From Nocardioidaceae bacterium (GTDB taxonomy: Bacteria > Actinomycetota > Actinomycetes > Propionibacteriales > Nocardioidaceae), in the NCBI GenBank assembly GCA_018672315.1, contig CP076053.1:3335827-3399826 (forward strand): a DNA stretch of 64,000 nt. The letters run 5' to 3'. The notes beneath the pieces were generated by a model. That model worked only from the letters and a program-made list of their open reading frames with translations. It ran no database searches and was not told the origin of the DNA. Made by a program: the position numbers and the translations under genes. Shown in pieces: positions 48,012 through 56,164 of this stretch. The first letter of the stretch is position 1. The number at the start of each line of letters is the position of its first letter.

Positions 48012-48611
48012 ATGTCCGCGCCCGGCTCCCGACGTCGCAGCGCCCCCTGGGGACTGCTGCTCGCGGCGTTCATCGTGGTCCCGCTGATCGAGATCTACCT
48101 GCTGGTGCAGGTCGGTCAGGTCATCGGCGCCGGGTGGACGATCCTGCTGCTCGTCTTCGACAGCGTGGTCGGGGTGGCGCTGGTGCGCCGCGAGGGCACG
48201 CGCGCCTGGCGTGACCTGCAGGCGACCCTGCAGGCCGGACGCGCGCCCACCACCGGGCTGGCCGACGCAGCGCTGCTGCTCATCGGCGCCACGCTGTTGG
48301 TGACACCCGGTTTCCTGACCGACGCCATGGGCCTCCTGCTCGTGCTCCCGGTGACGCGGCCGTTGCTGCGGGGCGCGCTCGCGAGGCGGCTCTCAGCCCG
48401 GGTGCAGACGATGGGTGGTCCCGCGGGACGCTTCGGCGGCGTGACGTTCGGACCCACGGCCGAGCCGGGCGCGTACGGCCGCCCGGGCCCCGGCCGGGGT
48501 CGTACGCCCCGCGACGGGGTCGTCGAGGGAGTCGTCGTGGAGTCCCACGAGGACGGGCAGGACCCGCCCGAGGCGGAGCGTCCTCCGGACGCGACAGCGC
48601 CCCGCCGCTGA
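48012..48611 (+). CDS. fxsA: FxsA family membrane protein
   Basis: A 199-residue integral membrane protein of the FxsA family (E. coli FxsA relieves phage T7 exclusion by F). Four hydrophobic segments cover about residues 12-125, including the family string P-L-I-E-I-Y-L-L and L-L-V-F-D-S-V-V-G. The T-P-G-F-L-T-D motif at the third helix is diagnostic. The C-terminal 70 residues are cytosolic and rich in Gly, Pro and acidic residues. Function in actinobacteria is unknown. It is convergent with rbpA. Confidence 0.9.
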   Translation: MSAPGSRRRSAPWGLLLAAFIVVPLIEIYLLVQVGQVIGAGWTILLLVFDSVVGVALVRREGTRAWRDLQATLQAGRAPTTGLADAALLLIGATLLVTPGFLTDAMGLLLVLPVTRPLLRGALARRLSARVQTMGGPAGRFGGVTFGPTAEPGAYGRPGPGRGRTPRDGVVEGVVVESHEDGQDPPEAERPPDATAPRR

Positions 48612-48634
48612 GCCGGAGCTCGTCGACGGGGCGC
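48597..48634. terminator. Inverted repeat between convergent fxsA and rbpA
   Basis: GCGCCCCG (48597-48604) and CGGGGCGC (48627-48634) are perfect complements with a 22-nt loop, bracketing the fxsA stop. Confidence 0.4.
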
Positions 48635-48642
48635 GGGAGACG

Positions 48643-49023
48643 TCAGGAAGCGCGTGACTTCTTCGTACGACGGTGCAGGTGCGCCGGACCGATCTGCCCG
48701 GTGCGGAGCAAGTCGATGCGCTCGGCGAGGATGTCTTCGAGCTCCTTCTCGGAGCGACGCTCGAGCAGCATGTCCCAGTGCGTACGCGCGGGCTTCTCGG
48801 CCTTCTTCTCCGGCTCGATGCCCTGCACGTTCATGCTGACCTCGCCGCAGCGCGGGCACTCCCAGGTCGCCGGCACGTCGGCCTCGGTCGACATGGTGAT
48901 CTCGAACTCGTGGTCCCTGGGGCACTTGTAGGCGATCTGCTGACGGGCGGCGAACTCGATGCCGCGCTCGTCCTCGAACGACTGCCCTCCGAGGCGTGCG
49001 CCTCGCAGTGTCCTCTCTGCCAT
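48643..49023 (-). CDS. rbpA: RNA polymerase-binding protein RbpA
   Basis: A 126-residue actinobacterial transcription factor that binds RNA polymerase and group 1/2 sigma factors and stabilises open complexes. It opens M-A-E-R-T-L-R-G-A-R-L-G. The zinc-binding-type core has C-P-R-D-H and C-P-R-C, and the C-terminal sigma-interaction region is E-R-R-S-E-K-E-L-E-D-I-L. GGGAGG lies before the ATG at 49023, so the longer frame from 49158 is rejected. A GGAAC-N18-GTT promoter sits about 80 bp upstream, matching the disulfide-stress sigma factor SigR/SigH known to control rbpA in Streptomyces. Confidence 0.94.
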   Translation of the reverse strand: MAERTLRGARLGGQSFEDERGIEFAARQQIAYKCPRDHEFEITMSTEADVPATWECPRCGEVSMNVQGIEPEKKAEKPARTHWDMLLERRSEKELEDILAERIDLLRTGQIGPAHLHRRTKKSRAS

Positions 49024-49100
49024 GGTTGTCCTCCCGGACTCGTGGTGTCGCCCGTCGATGCGTGACGGGCGGCGAGTGAGTCGTACCCGCTCAGGTGTGT

Positions 49101-49126
49101 AACGAACGGCGGCACCGGTGTGTTCC
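49101..49126 (-). promoter_or_regulatory. SigR/SigH-type promoter of rbpA (GGAAC-N18-GTT)
   Basis: On the minus strand GGAAC (49126-49122) is followed after exactly 18 nt by GTT (49103-49101), the consensus of the thiol-stress sigma factor SigR/SigH. It is 78 nt upstream of the rbpA ATG. S. coelicolor rbpA is a known SigR target. Confidence 0.7.
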
Positions 49127-49206
49127 ACCGACACCGCGTACGAATGCGACATTCGCACCAGTATGTCCGATTCGGGACCGCGCTGCCAGTCGAGGCGAGC
49201 CCGTGC

Positions 49207-50577
49207 TCAGCGCGCTGATGCGGAGCGGGCAGCGTCCCGCATGCCGCGCTCGGTGTCCACTCGGGAGAGCAGCAGCGCGCCGAGGCCGAAGAACGCGATC
49301 AGCGCGAACATCGCCGGCCGGTAGGAGCCCGTGATCTGGAAGACCACGCCGAAGGTGAGCGTGCCGAGCCAGGAGGTGCCACGGTCGGCTGCGTGGTAGA
49401 AGGCGAAGTACTCCGCCTCCTTGCCCACCGGGATGAGCACCGAGAAGTACGACCGCGCGAGCGCCTGACAGCCCCCGAGCACGACGCCGATGGCGACGGC
49501 GAGCACGAGGAAGGGCACCAGCGCCCCGGCGGGCACCACGAGGGCCGCGGTCACGATGCCGCCCCAGATCGCCAGACCCAGCAGGATGGCGTGCTTGGCC
49601 CCGATGCGCGCCGCCAGCCGTCCGAAGACGAGCGCGCCGGCGAAGGCGACGAACTGCACCAGCAGGATCGTCGCGATCAGCACCGACTGCCCGAAGTCGA
49701 GCTCCTCGGCACCGTAGGTCGAGGCCGAGGCGATCACGGTCTGGATGCCGTCGTTGAAGAAGAGGTACGCCAGGAGGAACAGCAGTGCCATCGGGTAGCG
49801 GGGGAGCTCGCGCAACGTGCCGGCGAGCTGCCCGAAGCTCTGCGAGACGATGCCGCCGGAGGGACGGCGCCGCTCGCTCAGCTCCACCGGCGGGTGGTCG
49901 CGCAGTCGCACGACGGGGATGATCGTGAACCCCGCCCACCACACGACCGCCGAGAGCATCCCCACCCGCACCGCTTCGCCCTCGGTGAGGCCGATCGCCT
50001 CGTGCGCGGTCACCACGACGAGGTTCAGGGCCAGCAGCAGCCCACCGCCGAGGTAGCCGAACGCCCATCCGCGCGAGGAGACCGCGTCGCGTCGCTCGGT
50101 GGAGGAGATCAGCGGCAGGATCGAGTCCTGCACGACCACCGATCCCGCGAACGCCAGGTTCGCTCCCACCAGCGCGATCGCCCCGATCTGCCAGTTGCCG
50201 TCGCGCGCGAACCACAGCAGCGACCCGAACGCCGCACCGGTCCAGGCGAGACCGCCGAGCAGCAGCCGCTTGCGCACCACCCTGTCGACGACCGGTCCGA
50301 GCAGGGGCAGCAGGACGGCCGAGAGCACCGTGGTCATCGTGATGAGGTACGACGGCAGCGCGCCCGGAGCCACCGACAGACCCAGCAGGCTCACCCGGTC
50401 GGTTCCCGCGGCCTCCGCCGCATCGCCCGCGACCGCGATGATGTACGGCGCGAAGAGCACCGTGACGACCGAGGTGTAGTACGCCGAGTTGGCCCAGTCG
50501 TACCAGTACCAGGCGCGCTGCTCCGCCCGGCGTTCCGGCGACTCGGGCGGCGGAGCCGTGGTGGCCCGGCTGCTCAC
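49207..50577 (-). CDS. MFS transporter (UMF1/Atg22-like)
   Basis: A 456-residue integral membrane protein with about 12 hydrophobic segments. The motifs fit the UMF1 family (Atg22-like, also bacterial YxiO): W-Y-W-Y-D-W-A-N-S-A-Y-Y-T near the N-terminus and the diagnostic L-A-Y-L-F-F-N-D-G-I-Q-T-V after the central loop. Substrates in bacteria are unknown; yeast Atg22 exports amino acids from vacuoles. The GTG at 50577 overlaps the stop of the upstream glycerophosphodiesterase gene (GTGA), so the two are translated together and may share a phospholipid-derived substrate, which is inference. Confidence 0.88.
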   Translation of the reverse strand: MSSRATTAPPPESPERRAEQRAWYWYDWANSAYYTSVVTVLFAPYIIAVAGDAAEAAGTDRVSLLGLSVAPGALPSYLITMTTVLSAVLLPLLGPVVDRVVRKRLLLGGLAWTGAAFGSLLWFARDGNWQIGAIALVGANLAFAGSVVVQDSILPLISSTERRDAVSSRGWAFGYLGGGLLLALNLVVVTAHEAIGLTEGEAVRVGMLSAVVWWAGFTIIPVVRLRDHPPVELSERRRPSGGIVSQSFGQLAGTLRELPRYPMALLFLLAYLFFNDGIQTVIASASTYGAEELDFGQSVLIATILLVQFVAFAGALVFGRLAARIGAKHAILLGLAIWGGIVTAALVVPAGALVPFLVLAVAIGVVLGGCQALARSYFSVLIPVGKEAEYFAFYHAADRGTSWLGTLTFGVVFQITGSYRPAMFALIAFFGLGALLLSRVDTERGMRDAARSASAR

Positions 50578-51410
50578 ACCGGTCCTCTCCAGGCGCCACG
50601 CTCGATGAGCACCGACCGCAGCGTGTCGGTGCGGTCGGTGAAGAGACCGTCCACGCCGAGGTCGAGCAGCCTGTGCATCTCCTCGGCCTCGTCGACGGTC
50701 CACACGTGCACGTGCTTGCCGGCGGCGTGGGCGCGGCGTACGAAGGCCGGCGTCACGACGTCGACCGGACCCCGTCGGGCCGGCACCTGGAAGACGCCGA
50801 AGTCGCCACCCTCCAGGAGCCGTGCGGCCCGCGGTGGGGCGAAGCGCCACGCGGCGACCTCGACCGGGTGTGCCGAGGTCGCGACACGACCCCCGGTGGC
50901 GCGTCTGAACGCCCGCAGCACCCGCGCGGAGAAGGAGCCGACGCACACGCGGTGCTCGGCACCGCGCCGCAGCACGGCGTCCGCGAGCGGCACCGCGGCC
51001 GCCGGGGACTTGATGTCGATGTTGAAGCGGACGTCGGGGAACTCCTCGAGCACCTCCGCGAAGGTCGGCACCGGCTCCCGACCCCCGATCAGGGCGCGAC
51101 GCACCTCCGCGAGGTCCAGGCCGGCGATCGCCCCGGTCAGGTCGGTCACGCGGTCCAGCACGTCGTCGTGGAAGACCAGCAGCACCCCGTCGCGGCTCAG
51201 GTGCACGTCGGTCTCCAGGCAGTCGTAGCCGAGAGCCACGGCGTGCCGGAAGGCGGCCGCGGTGTTCTCCAACCCCTCCAGCTCCGGGTGCCCCGCACCC
51301 CCGCGGTGCGCGAAGGCCATCACGCTGCCCGGCCGCTCGGCGACGACGTCGAGGAACGGCAGGCCGGTGTGCGGGGTCGCGCGCCAGTCGGGCGTCCGTC
51401 GGGAGAGCAC
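50574..51410 (-). CDS. Glycerophosphodiester phosphodiesterase
   Basis: A 278-residue TIM-barrel enzyme that would hydrolyse deacylated phospholipids to glycerol-3-phosphate and an alcohol. The HR-E-D-H signature is complete: H35-R36-G-G, E48-N-T, E66-T-D68-V-H, and H81-D-D. No signal peptide is visible, so it acts in the cytoplasm. It begins 13 bp after the MurA-like gene stop, probably in one transcript, and overlaps the MFS gene. The set murA-like/GDPD/MFS suggests cell-envelope turnover, though only by context. Confidence 0.92.
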   Translation of the reverse strand: MLSRRTPDWRATPHTGLPFLDVVAERPGSVMAFAHRGGAGHPELEGLENTAAAFRHAVALGYDCLETDVHLSRDGVLLVFHDDVLDRVTDLTGAIAGLDLAEVRRALIGGREPVPTFAEVLEEFPDVRFNIDIKSPAAAVPLADAVLRRGAEHRVCVGSFSARVLRAFRRATGGRVATSAHPVEVAAWRFAPPRAARLLEGGDFGVFQVPARRGPVDVVTPAFVRRAHAAGKHVHVWTVDEAEEMHRLLDLGVDGLFTDRTDTLRSVLIERGAWRGPV

Positions 51411-51423
51411 GTGGCCGGTCGGC

Positions 51424-52947
51424 TCAGTCGCGGAAGATCTCGATGCTCGCGCCCAGGGCGTTGAGCCGGTCGGCGAGGTCCTCGTAACCGCGGTTGATCA
51501 CGTACACCGAGCGCAGCACCGAGGTGCCCTTGCAGGCCAGCATCGCGAGCAGGATGACCACGGCGGGGCGCAGGGCCGGCGGGCACATCAGCTCGGCGCC
51601 GGACCAGTGCGTCGGGCCCTGGATCATCACGCGGTGGGGGTCCATCAGCTTCACGTCGCCGCCCAGCTTGTTGAGCTCGGTGAGGTAGATCGCGCGGTTC
51701 TCGTACACCCAGTCGTGCAGCAGCGTCTGGCCCTCGGCGACCGCGGCGATGGCGGCGAAGAAGGGCAGGTTGTCGATGTTGAGGCCGGGGAACGGCAGCG
51801 GGTGGATCTTGTCCAGCGGCGCGCGCAGCGGACCGGGCTTGGTGGTGACGTCGACCAGCCGCGTCCGCCCGTTGCCGGCGACGTACTCCTGGCTCAGCTC
51901 GTAGCGGAAGCCCATCTCCTCGAGCACGGCGAGCTCGATCTCCATGAACTCGATCGGCACCCGGCGCACGGTGACCTCGGAGTCGGTCACGATCGCGGCG
52001 GTGATGAGGCTCATCGCCTCGATCGGGTCCTCGCTGGGCGCGTAGTCGACGTCGACGTCGATCTCCTGGCGTCCGGTGACGGTCAGCGTGGTCGACCCGA
52101 TGCCCTCGACCCCGACCCCGAGCTCCTGGAGGTAGAAGCAGAGGTCCTGGACCATGTAGTTGGAGGAGGCGTTGCGGATGACGGTGGTGCCCGGGTGGAG
52201 CGCCGCTGCCATCAGGGCGTTCTCGGTGACGGTGTCGCCCCGCTCGGTGAGCACGATGGGCCGCGCCGGGCCGGTGCCCGGGGTGACCTCGGCCTGGTAG
52301 GCGCCGTCGGAGGGCTTGACCTCCAGACCGAAGGGACGCAGGGCGCTCATGTGCGGCTCGACGGTGCGCTCGCCGAGGTCGCAACCACCGGCGTACGGGA
52401 GGTCGAAGCGCTGCTCGCGGTGCAGCAGCGGGCCGAGGAACATGATGATCGAGCGCGTACGCCGCGCGGCGGTCTCGTCGATCGCGCTGAGGTCGAGCTC
52501 GGCCGGCGGCACGATCTCGAGGTCGTTCTGCGCGTTCAGCCAACGCGTCTCGACGCCGATCGAGTCCAGCACCTCGAGCAGCCGGTTGACCTCCTCGATG
52601 CGCGCGACCTTGCGCAGCGTCGTGCGGCCCTTGTTCAGCAGGCTGGCGCACAGCAGGGCGACGCCGGCGTTCTTGGAGGTCTTGACGTCGATGGACCCGC
52701 TGAGGCGGGTCGGTCCGGAGACACGCAGGTGCACGGGCCCGGACCCCAGGGACACGAGCTGGGAGTCGAGCACCTGGCCGATGCGGGCGAGCATGTCGAA
52801 GGTGAGCTCCTGGTGGCCCTGCTCGACACGCGCCACCGCGCCCTCGTCCATGCCCAGCTCCTCGGAGAGCTGCCGCTGGGTCCATCCGCGGTGGTAGCGG
52901 GCGTCGCGGATCAGGTGGCCGATGCGCTGACGGTGGTCGTCGGTCAT
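51424..52947 (-). CDS. MurA-like enolpyruvyl transferase with N-terminal XRE helix-turn-helix
   Basis: A 507-residue fusion. Residues 7-60 form an XRE-type helix-turn-helix (R-G-W-T-Q-R-Q-L-S-E-E-L-G). The rest is homologous to MurA, which transfers enolpyruvate from PEP to UDP-GlcNAc in peptidoglycan synthesis. Lys92-Asn93 (T-S-K-N-A-G) and Cys189 (A-G-G-C-D-L-G), the phosphoenolpyruvate-reactive position, are kept. The usual F-P-T-D-M-Q-A-Q motif is replaced by F-P-G-L-N-I-D-N-L-P-F, with a 3-residue insertion near the base Asp, so substrate may differ. The ATG at 52947 has TACCGT 6 nt upstream. It may be a second MurA or a regulator that senses a UDP-sugar. Confidence 0.9.
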   Translation of the reverse strand: MTDDHRQRIGHLIRDARYHRGWTQRQLSEELGMDEGAVARVEQGHQELTFDMLARIGQVLDSQLVSLGSGPVHLRVSGPTRLSGSIDVKTSKNAGVALLCASLLNKGRTTLRKVARIEEVNRLLEVLDSIGVETRWLNAQNDLEIVPPAELDLSAIDETAARRTRSIIMFLGPLLHREQRFDLPYAGGCDLGERTVEPHMSALRPFGLEVKPSDGAYQAEVTPGTGPARPIVLTERGDTVTENALMAAALHPGTTVIRNASSNYMVQDLCFYLQELGVGVEGIGSTTLTVTGRQEIDVDVDYAPSEDPIEAMSLITAAIVTDSEVTVRRVPIEFMEIELAVLEEMGFRYELSQEYVAGNGRTRLVDVTTKPGPLRAPLDKIHPLPFPGLNIDNLPFFAAIAAVAEGQTLLHDWVYENRAIYLTELNKLGGDVKLMDPHRVMIQGPTHWSGAELMCPPALRPAVVILLAMLACKGTSVLRSVYVINRGYEDLADRLNALGASIEIFRD

Positions 52948-52953
52948 GGGTGG

Positions 52954-52959
52954 ACGGTA
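52954..52959 (-). promoter_or_regulatory. -10 element TACCGT, leaderless HTH-MurA gene
   Basis: Minus-strand TACCGT is exactly 6 nt before the ATG at 52947. Confidence 0.65.
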
Positions 52960-53035
52960 TCTCGCCGGCGCCCCCGACAGCACGCGCGCGGCCCCGCTGC
53001 TTGAGCCGCGTCGCCCCGGGGGACAGGGTGTCGTG

Positions 53036-54778
53036 ATGAACGAGGAGACCGGGATCACCGGCGACGCCCGTCTGGTGCTGGGACCGCTGCTGCGGTACAC
53101 CGACACGACGACGGCCGCGGTGTGGGTCCAGACCAGCGACGACGCCGACGTGGCGGTCGTCACCGACCAGGGCACCTGGACGGCGCGCACCTTCGCCGTC
53201 CACGGCCACCACTACGCGCTGGTCGAGGTCGAGGGACTCGCGCCGGGCAGCGCCCCGGCGTACGAGGTGACCGTCGCGGGCCGGCACGTCTGGCCGCCCC
53301 CGCCCGATCCCGACCTCCCGTTGCCGCCCCCGGTGCTCGCGACGCTGGAGCCCGACAAGCCGTTGCGCCTGGCCTTCGCCTCGTGCCGCACCTCGGTCGC
53401 GCACGACGAGGAGGGCAACCGCACCCACGGCGTCGACGCCCTGCGGGCGTACGCGCTCGCGATGGCCGGCATCACCGAGCCCCCGGGCACGATGCGCTGG
53501 CCCGACGCGGCCCTGTTCCTCGGCGACCAGGTGTACGCCGACGAGACCACCGAGCCGATGCACGACTTCATCGCCGCGCGGCGTGACATCGAGCAGCCGC
53601 CGGGGGAGGAGCTCGCGGACTTCACCGAGTACGCCGAGCTGTACCGCCTCGCCTGGAGCGACCCGGCGAACCGCTGGCTGCTCTCGACGTTGCCGACCGC
53701 GATGATCTTCGACGACCACGACGTCCGCGACGACTGGAACACCTCGCTGCCGTGGCTGCAGGAGGTGCGCGCCGAGGAGTGGTGGCACGGTCGCATCGTG
53801 GCCGGCCTCGCGTCGTACTGGGTCTACCAGCACCTCGGCAACCTCTCACCGGCCCAGCGGGCGGCGGACGAGATCTACCGCGTGGTGCTCGATCACGACG
53901 GCGCCGAGGAGCTGGACCTCTCCGAGACCCTCGACGCCTTCGCCGAGCGCGTCGACCGTGCGCCGGAGACCTACCGGTGGTCCTTCGTCCGCGAGGTCGC
54001 CGGCTGCCGCCTGGTCGTCGTGGACTCCCGCGCCGGCCGACTGCTGCGCGAGGACCGCCGCGAGATGCTCGACGACGTCGAGATGGAGTGGCTGGACGGC
54101 CAGCTGACCGGCGACGTGGAGCACCTGCTCATCGGCACCTCGATCCCGTTCCTGCTGCCGACCGGCCTGCACCACATCGAGGCCTTCGACGAGGCGCTGG
54201 CCGAGGGCGCGTGGGGCCCGCGGTGGGCACGCGTGGGCGAGCGCATCCGCCAGGGGGTCGACCTCGAGCACTGGGCGGCCTTCCAGAGCAGCTTCCAGCG
54301 GGTCTGCGGCATGGTCGCCGAGGTCGCGACCGGCTCCCGCGGAGCCGCGCCCCGCACCGTCACCTTCCTCTCCGGCGACGTCCACCACAGCTACGTCGCC
54401 GAGGTCGTCGACCTGGGTGACGGCCGCGGCTCCGGGGTCCCCGACCGCAGCACCGTCGTGCAGGCCGTCTGCTCACCGATGCGCAACCCCCTGCACCGGG
54501 TCTACCGCCACGTCACCTTCGCGCTCGCCTACGGCGTCGCCGACGTCATCGGCCGCGTCACCCGGCGTACGAGGACCGCGCCCCGGTCACCGTGGCGCTG
54601 GGACCAGAAGGCAGGACCCTGGTTCGAGAACAACATCGCGACGTTGGACGTCACCGCGTCCGGGTTGCGGATGTGGTGGGCGACCGGAGACGTGGTCGAC
54701 GACGACCACGGCCGACCGGTGCTGCGCCTGGCCGCGGACGTGCACGTCGACGAGACCGGCGTACGCACGGTGCGCTGA
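53036..54778 (+). CDS. PhoD-like (alkaline phosphatase D family) metallophosphoesterase without signal peptide
   Basis: A 580-residue metallophosphoesterase of the PhoD type. It opens with an Ig-like N-terminal region (T-T-T-A-A-V-W-V-Q-T), then metal-site motifs F-A-S-C-R-T, L-F-L-G-D-Q-V-Y-A-D-E, F-D-D-H-D-V-R-D-D-W-N, V-D-S-R-A, and S-G-D-V-H-H-S-Y. Classical PhoD is a Tat-exported phosphodiesterase, but this protein starts M-N-E-E-T-G with neither a twin-arginine motif nor a hydrophobic stretch, so it is predicted to be cytosolic. The ATG at 53036 begins at the first conserved strand. It is divergent from the MurA-like gene. Confidence 0.88.
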   Translation: MNEETGITGDARLVLGPLLRYTDTTTAAVWVQTSDDADVAVVTDQGTWTARTFAVHGHHYALVEVEGLAPGSAPAYEVTVAGRHVWPPPPDPDLPLPPPVLATLEPDKPLRLAFASCRTSVAHDEEGNRTHGVDALRAYALAMAGITEPPGTMRWPDAALFLGDQVYADETTEPMHDFIAARRDIEQPPGEELADFTEYAELYRLAWSDPANRWLLSTLPTAMIFDDHDVRDDWNTSLPWLQEVRAEEWWHGRIVAGLASYWVYQHLGNLSPAQRAADEIYRVVLDHDGAEELDLSETLDAFAERVDRAPETYRWSFVREVAGCRLVVVDSRAGRLLREDRREMLDDVEMEWLDGQLTGDVEHLLIGTSIPFLLPTGLHHIEAFDEALAEGAWGPRWARVGERIRQGVDLEHWAAFQSSFQRVCGMVAEVATGSRGAAPRTVTFLSGDVHHSYVAEVVDLGDGRGSGVPDRSTVVQAVCSPMRNPLHRVYRHVTFALAYGVADVIGRVTRRTRTAPRSPWRWDQKAGPWFENNIATLDVTASGLRMWWATGDVVDDDHGRPVLRLAADVHVDETGVRTVR

Positions 54779-54814
54779 CCGTTTGCCGGCCGCGACCCCG
54801 GGTACGTCGTGGTC

Positions 54815-55096
54815 ATGACCGATTCGAACATCTCTTCGAACCAGACCCCGACGACCAACGAGCCGATCGAGCGCGAGCCGCTCGGTGCCGCCCGTCCCGA
54901 GGACGCGGACACCTCGGCGCAGAAGGACCCTGCCGCCTGGGTCACCGGAGACGAGCCGATGACCGAGGCGCAGCGCAGCTACCTCGACACCCTCGCCCGG
55001 GAGGCCGGCGAGCAGCTCGACCCGACGATGAGCAAGGCCGAGGCCTCCTCGCACATCGAGCGTCTCCAGGCAGCGACGGGCCGCGGCGACGGCTGA
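54815..55096 (+). CDS. DUF3072 family small protein
   Basis: A 93-residue soluble acidic protein. The C-terminal half is the DUF3072 domain: A-A-W-V-T-G-D-E-P-M-T-E-A-Q-R-S-Y-L-D-T-L, then S-K-A-E-A-S-S-H-I-E-R-L-Q, a helix-turn-helix-like pair of amphipathic segments. The first 40 residues are low complexity and probably disordered. Function is unknown. The ATG at 54815 is used over the GTG at 54809. It ends 9 bp from the convergent SGNH gene cluster and seems unrelated to it. Confidence 0.85.
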   Translation: MTDSNISSNQTPTTNEPIEREPLGAARPEDADTSAQKDPAAWVTGDEPMTEAQRSYLDTLAREAGEQLDPTMSKAEASSHIERLQAATGRGDG

Positions 55097-55105
55097 GCCC
55101 GGGCC

Positions 55106-56164
55106 TCACATCCCGAGCCGCTGCGCCAGCACCCCACCGACGTAGAGCGACCACGTGCGCGAGACGTGGGAGAAGTCGCGGTAGACGTAGGTGTCCGCCG
55201 CCGCCACCGGGCAGCGACGGCGCTCGCAGGTCAGCCTGTTGGCGTCGACATACCGGCCGCCGGCCGCGCGCGCTGCCGTGCGGTCGCGGTCGCGGATCGC
55301 GTTGTCACGGCGGTCCAGGCGGTTCTCGCACGGTGCGAGCCGGTCGTCCTCCCGTTCGAGACACCTGAGCGGACGGACCGCCGGCCCGCGTCGGGCCACG
55401 CTGCCGAGCACGACGACGTCGTCGGAGACCGCTCCGAGTCGCGAGACGAGACGTCGCATGCCCCTGGCGTACGTGCGCTCGTAGCGCTTCGAGCCCTCTC
55501 GCAGCTGACCGCCGCGGCCGTTGTCGATGTTGGTGTAGGAGTGGGTCGAGACGACCACGAGGTCGGGCGAGAGCTCGGCGATGCGCGCGAGCGCCCACTT
55601 CCGGTACTCCGCGCACGCCGGCCACGCCTTGCCGTACACCCGGGTGCGCATGACCAGCGGTGAGCAGCCGAACTTCACGAACGGCACCAGGCGTACGCCA
55701 CGGTCGGCCGCGGGACCCTCGAGGCCGTTCACCCACATCGAGGCGTGTGAGCTGCCGATGATGGCGACGGTCCGTCGACCCGAGGTGTCGCCCAGGGGGC
55801 AGATGTCGTGCTGGGTGTCGTCGATGTCGAGGCCGGCGATGCAGCGGTCCTCGAGGGTGCCGCGGTCGTCGACGAGTGTCTCCAGCGGGGGGCCGGTGCG
55901 CCGGGGCACACGCCGACCGCGGTCGGCGGCCTGCAGGGCGACGCGCAGCGACTCCCGCACCTGCGCCGCCGTGGCCGGCTGAGAGGACGGCGGCGGGTCG
56001 GTGGTGGGCGGTGCACCGGGCTCCGGCTCGGGATCGGGATCGAAGGGCCAGGGCAGCAGTGTCGAGACGTCCGCCGCCGCCCGAGGCGCGCCCACTGCAC
56101 CCGCGGCCGGCGCCGCGAGAGCGAGGACGACCAGCACGGCCAGGGCCACCCGGACGGCTCTCAC
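55106..56164 (-). CDS. Stand-alone SGNH domain protein 1 (OafA-type SGNH), exported
   Basis: A 352-residue secreted or anchored protein, last of a six-gene SGNH cluster. A signal sequence (about 4-30) is followed by a Pro-rich spacer, then the SGNH domain. Block I is I-I-G-S-S139-H, with F-G-C-S-P-L and S-T-H-S-Y-T-N as the middle blocks, and Asp330/His333 in Y-R-D-F-S-H-V-S-R-T-W-S as the catalytic pair. Paired cysteines (D-I-C-P-L-G-D, K-F-G-C, C-E-R-R-R-C-P) suggest disulfides outside the membrane. It is most like its upstream neighbour, sharing G-K-A-W-P-x-C-A. Its start overlaps that gene's stop (ATGA). Acyl transfer to, or removal from, an envelope glycan is inferred. Confidence 0.85.
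   Translation of the reverse strand: MRAVRVALAVLVVLALAAPAAGAVGAPRAAADVSTLLPWPFDPDPEPEPGAPPTTDPPPSSQPATAAQVRESLRVALQAADRGRRVPRRTGPPLETLVDDRGTLEDRCIAGLDIDDTQHDICPLGDTSGRRTVAIIGSSHASMWVNGLEGPAADRGVRLVPFVKFGCSPLVMRTRVYGKAWPACAEYRKWALARIAELSPDLVVVSTHSYTNIDNGRGGQLREGSKRYERTYARGMRRLVSRLGAVSDDVVVLGSVARRGPAVRPLRCLEREDDRLAPCENRLDRRDNAIRDRDRTAARAAGGRYVDANRLTCERRRCPVAAADTYVYRDFSHVSRTWSLYVGGVLAQRLGM

Noticed and set aside
48643-49158. Longer RbpA starting at 49158
   Set aside because: The extra 45 residues lack homology to RbpA, and GGGAGG lies before the internal ATG at 49023.
54824-54846. Second SOS-like site (two TTCGAAC copies) at the DUF3072 start
   Set aside because: The copies are direct repeats inside the coding region, not the TCGAAC-N4-GTTCGA inverted repeat, and the spacing does not fit LexA.
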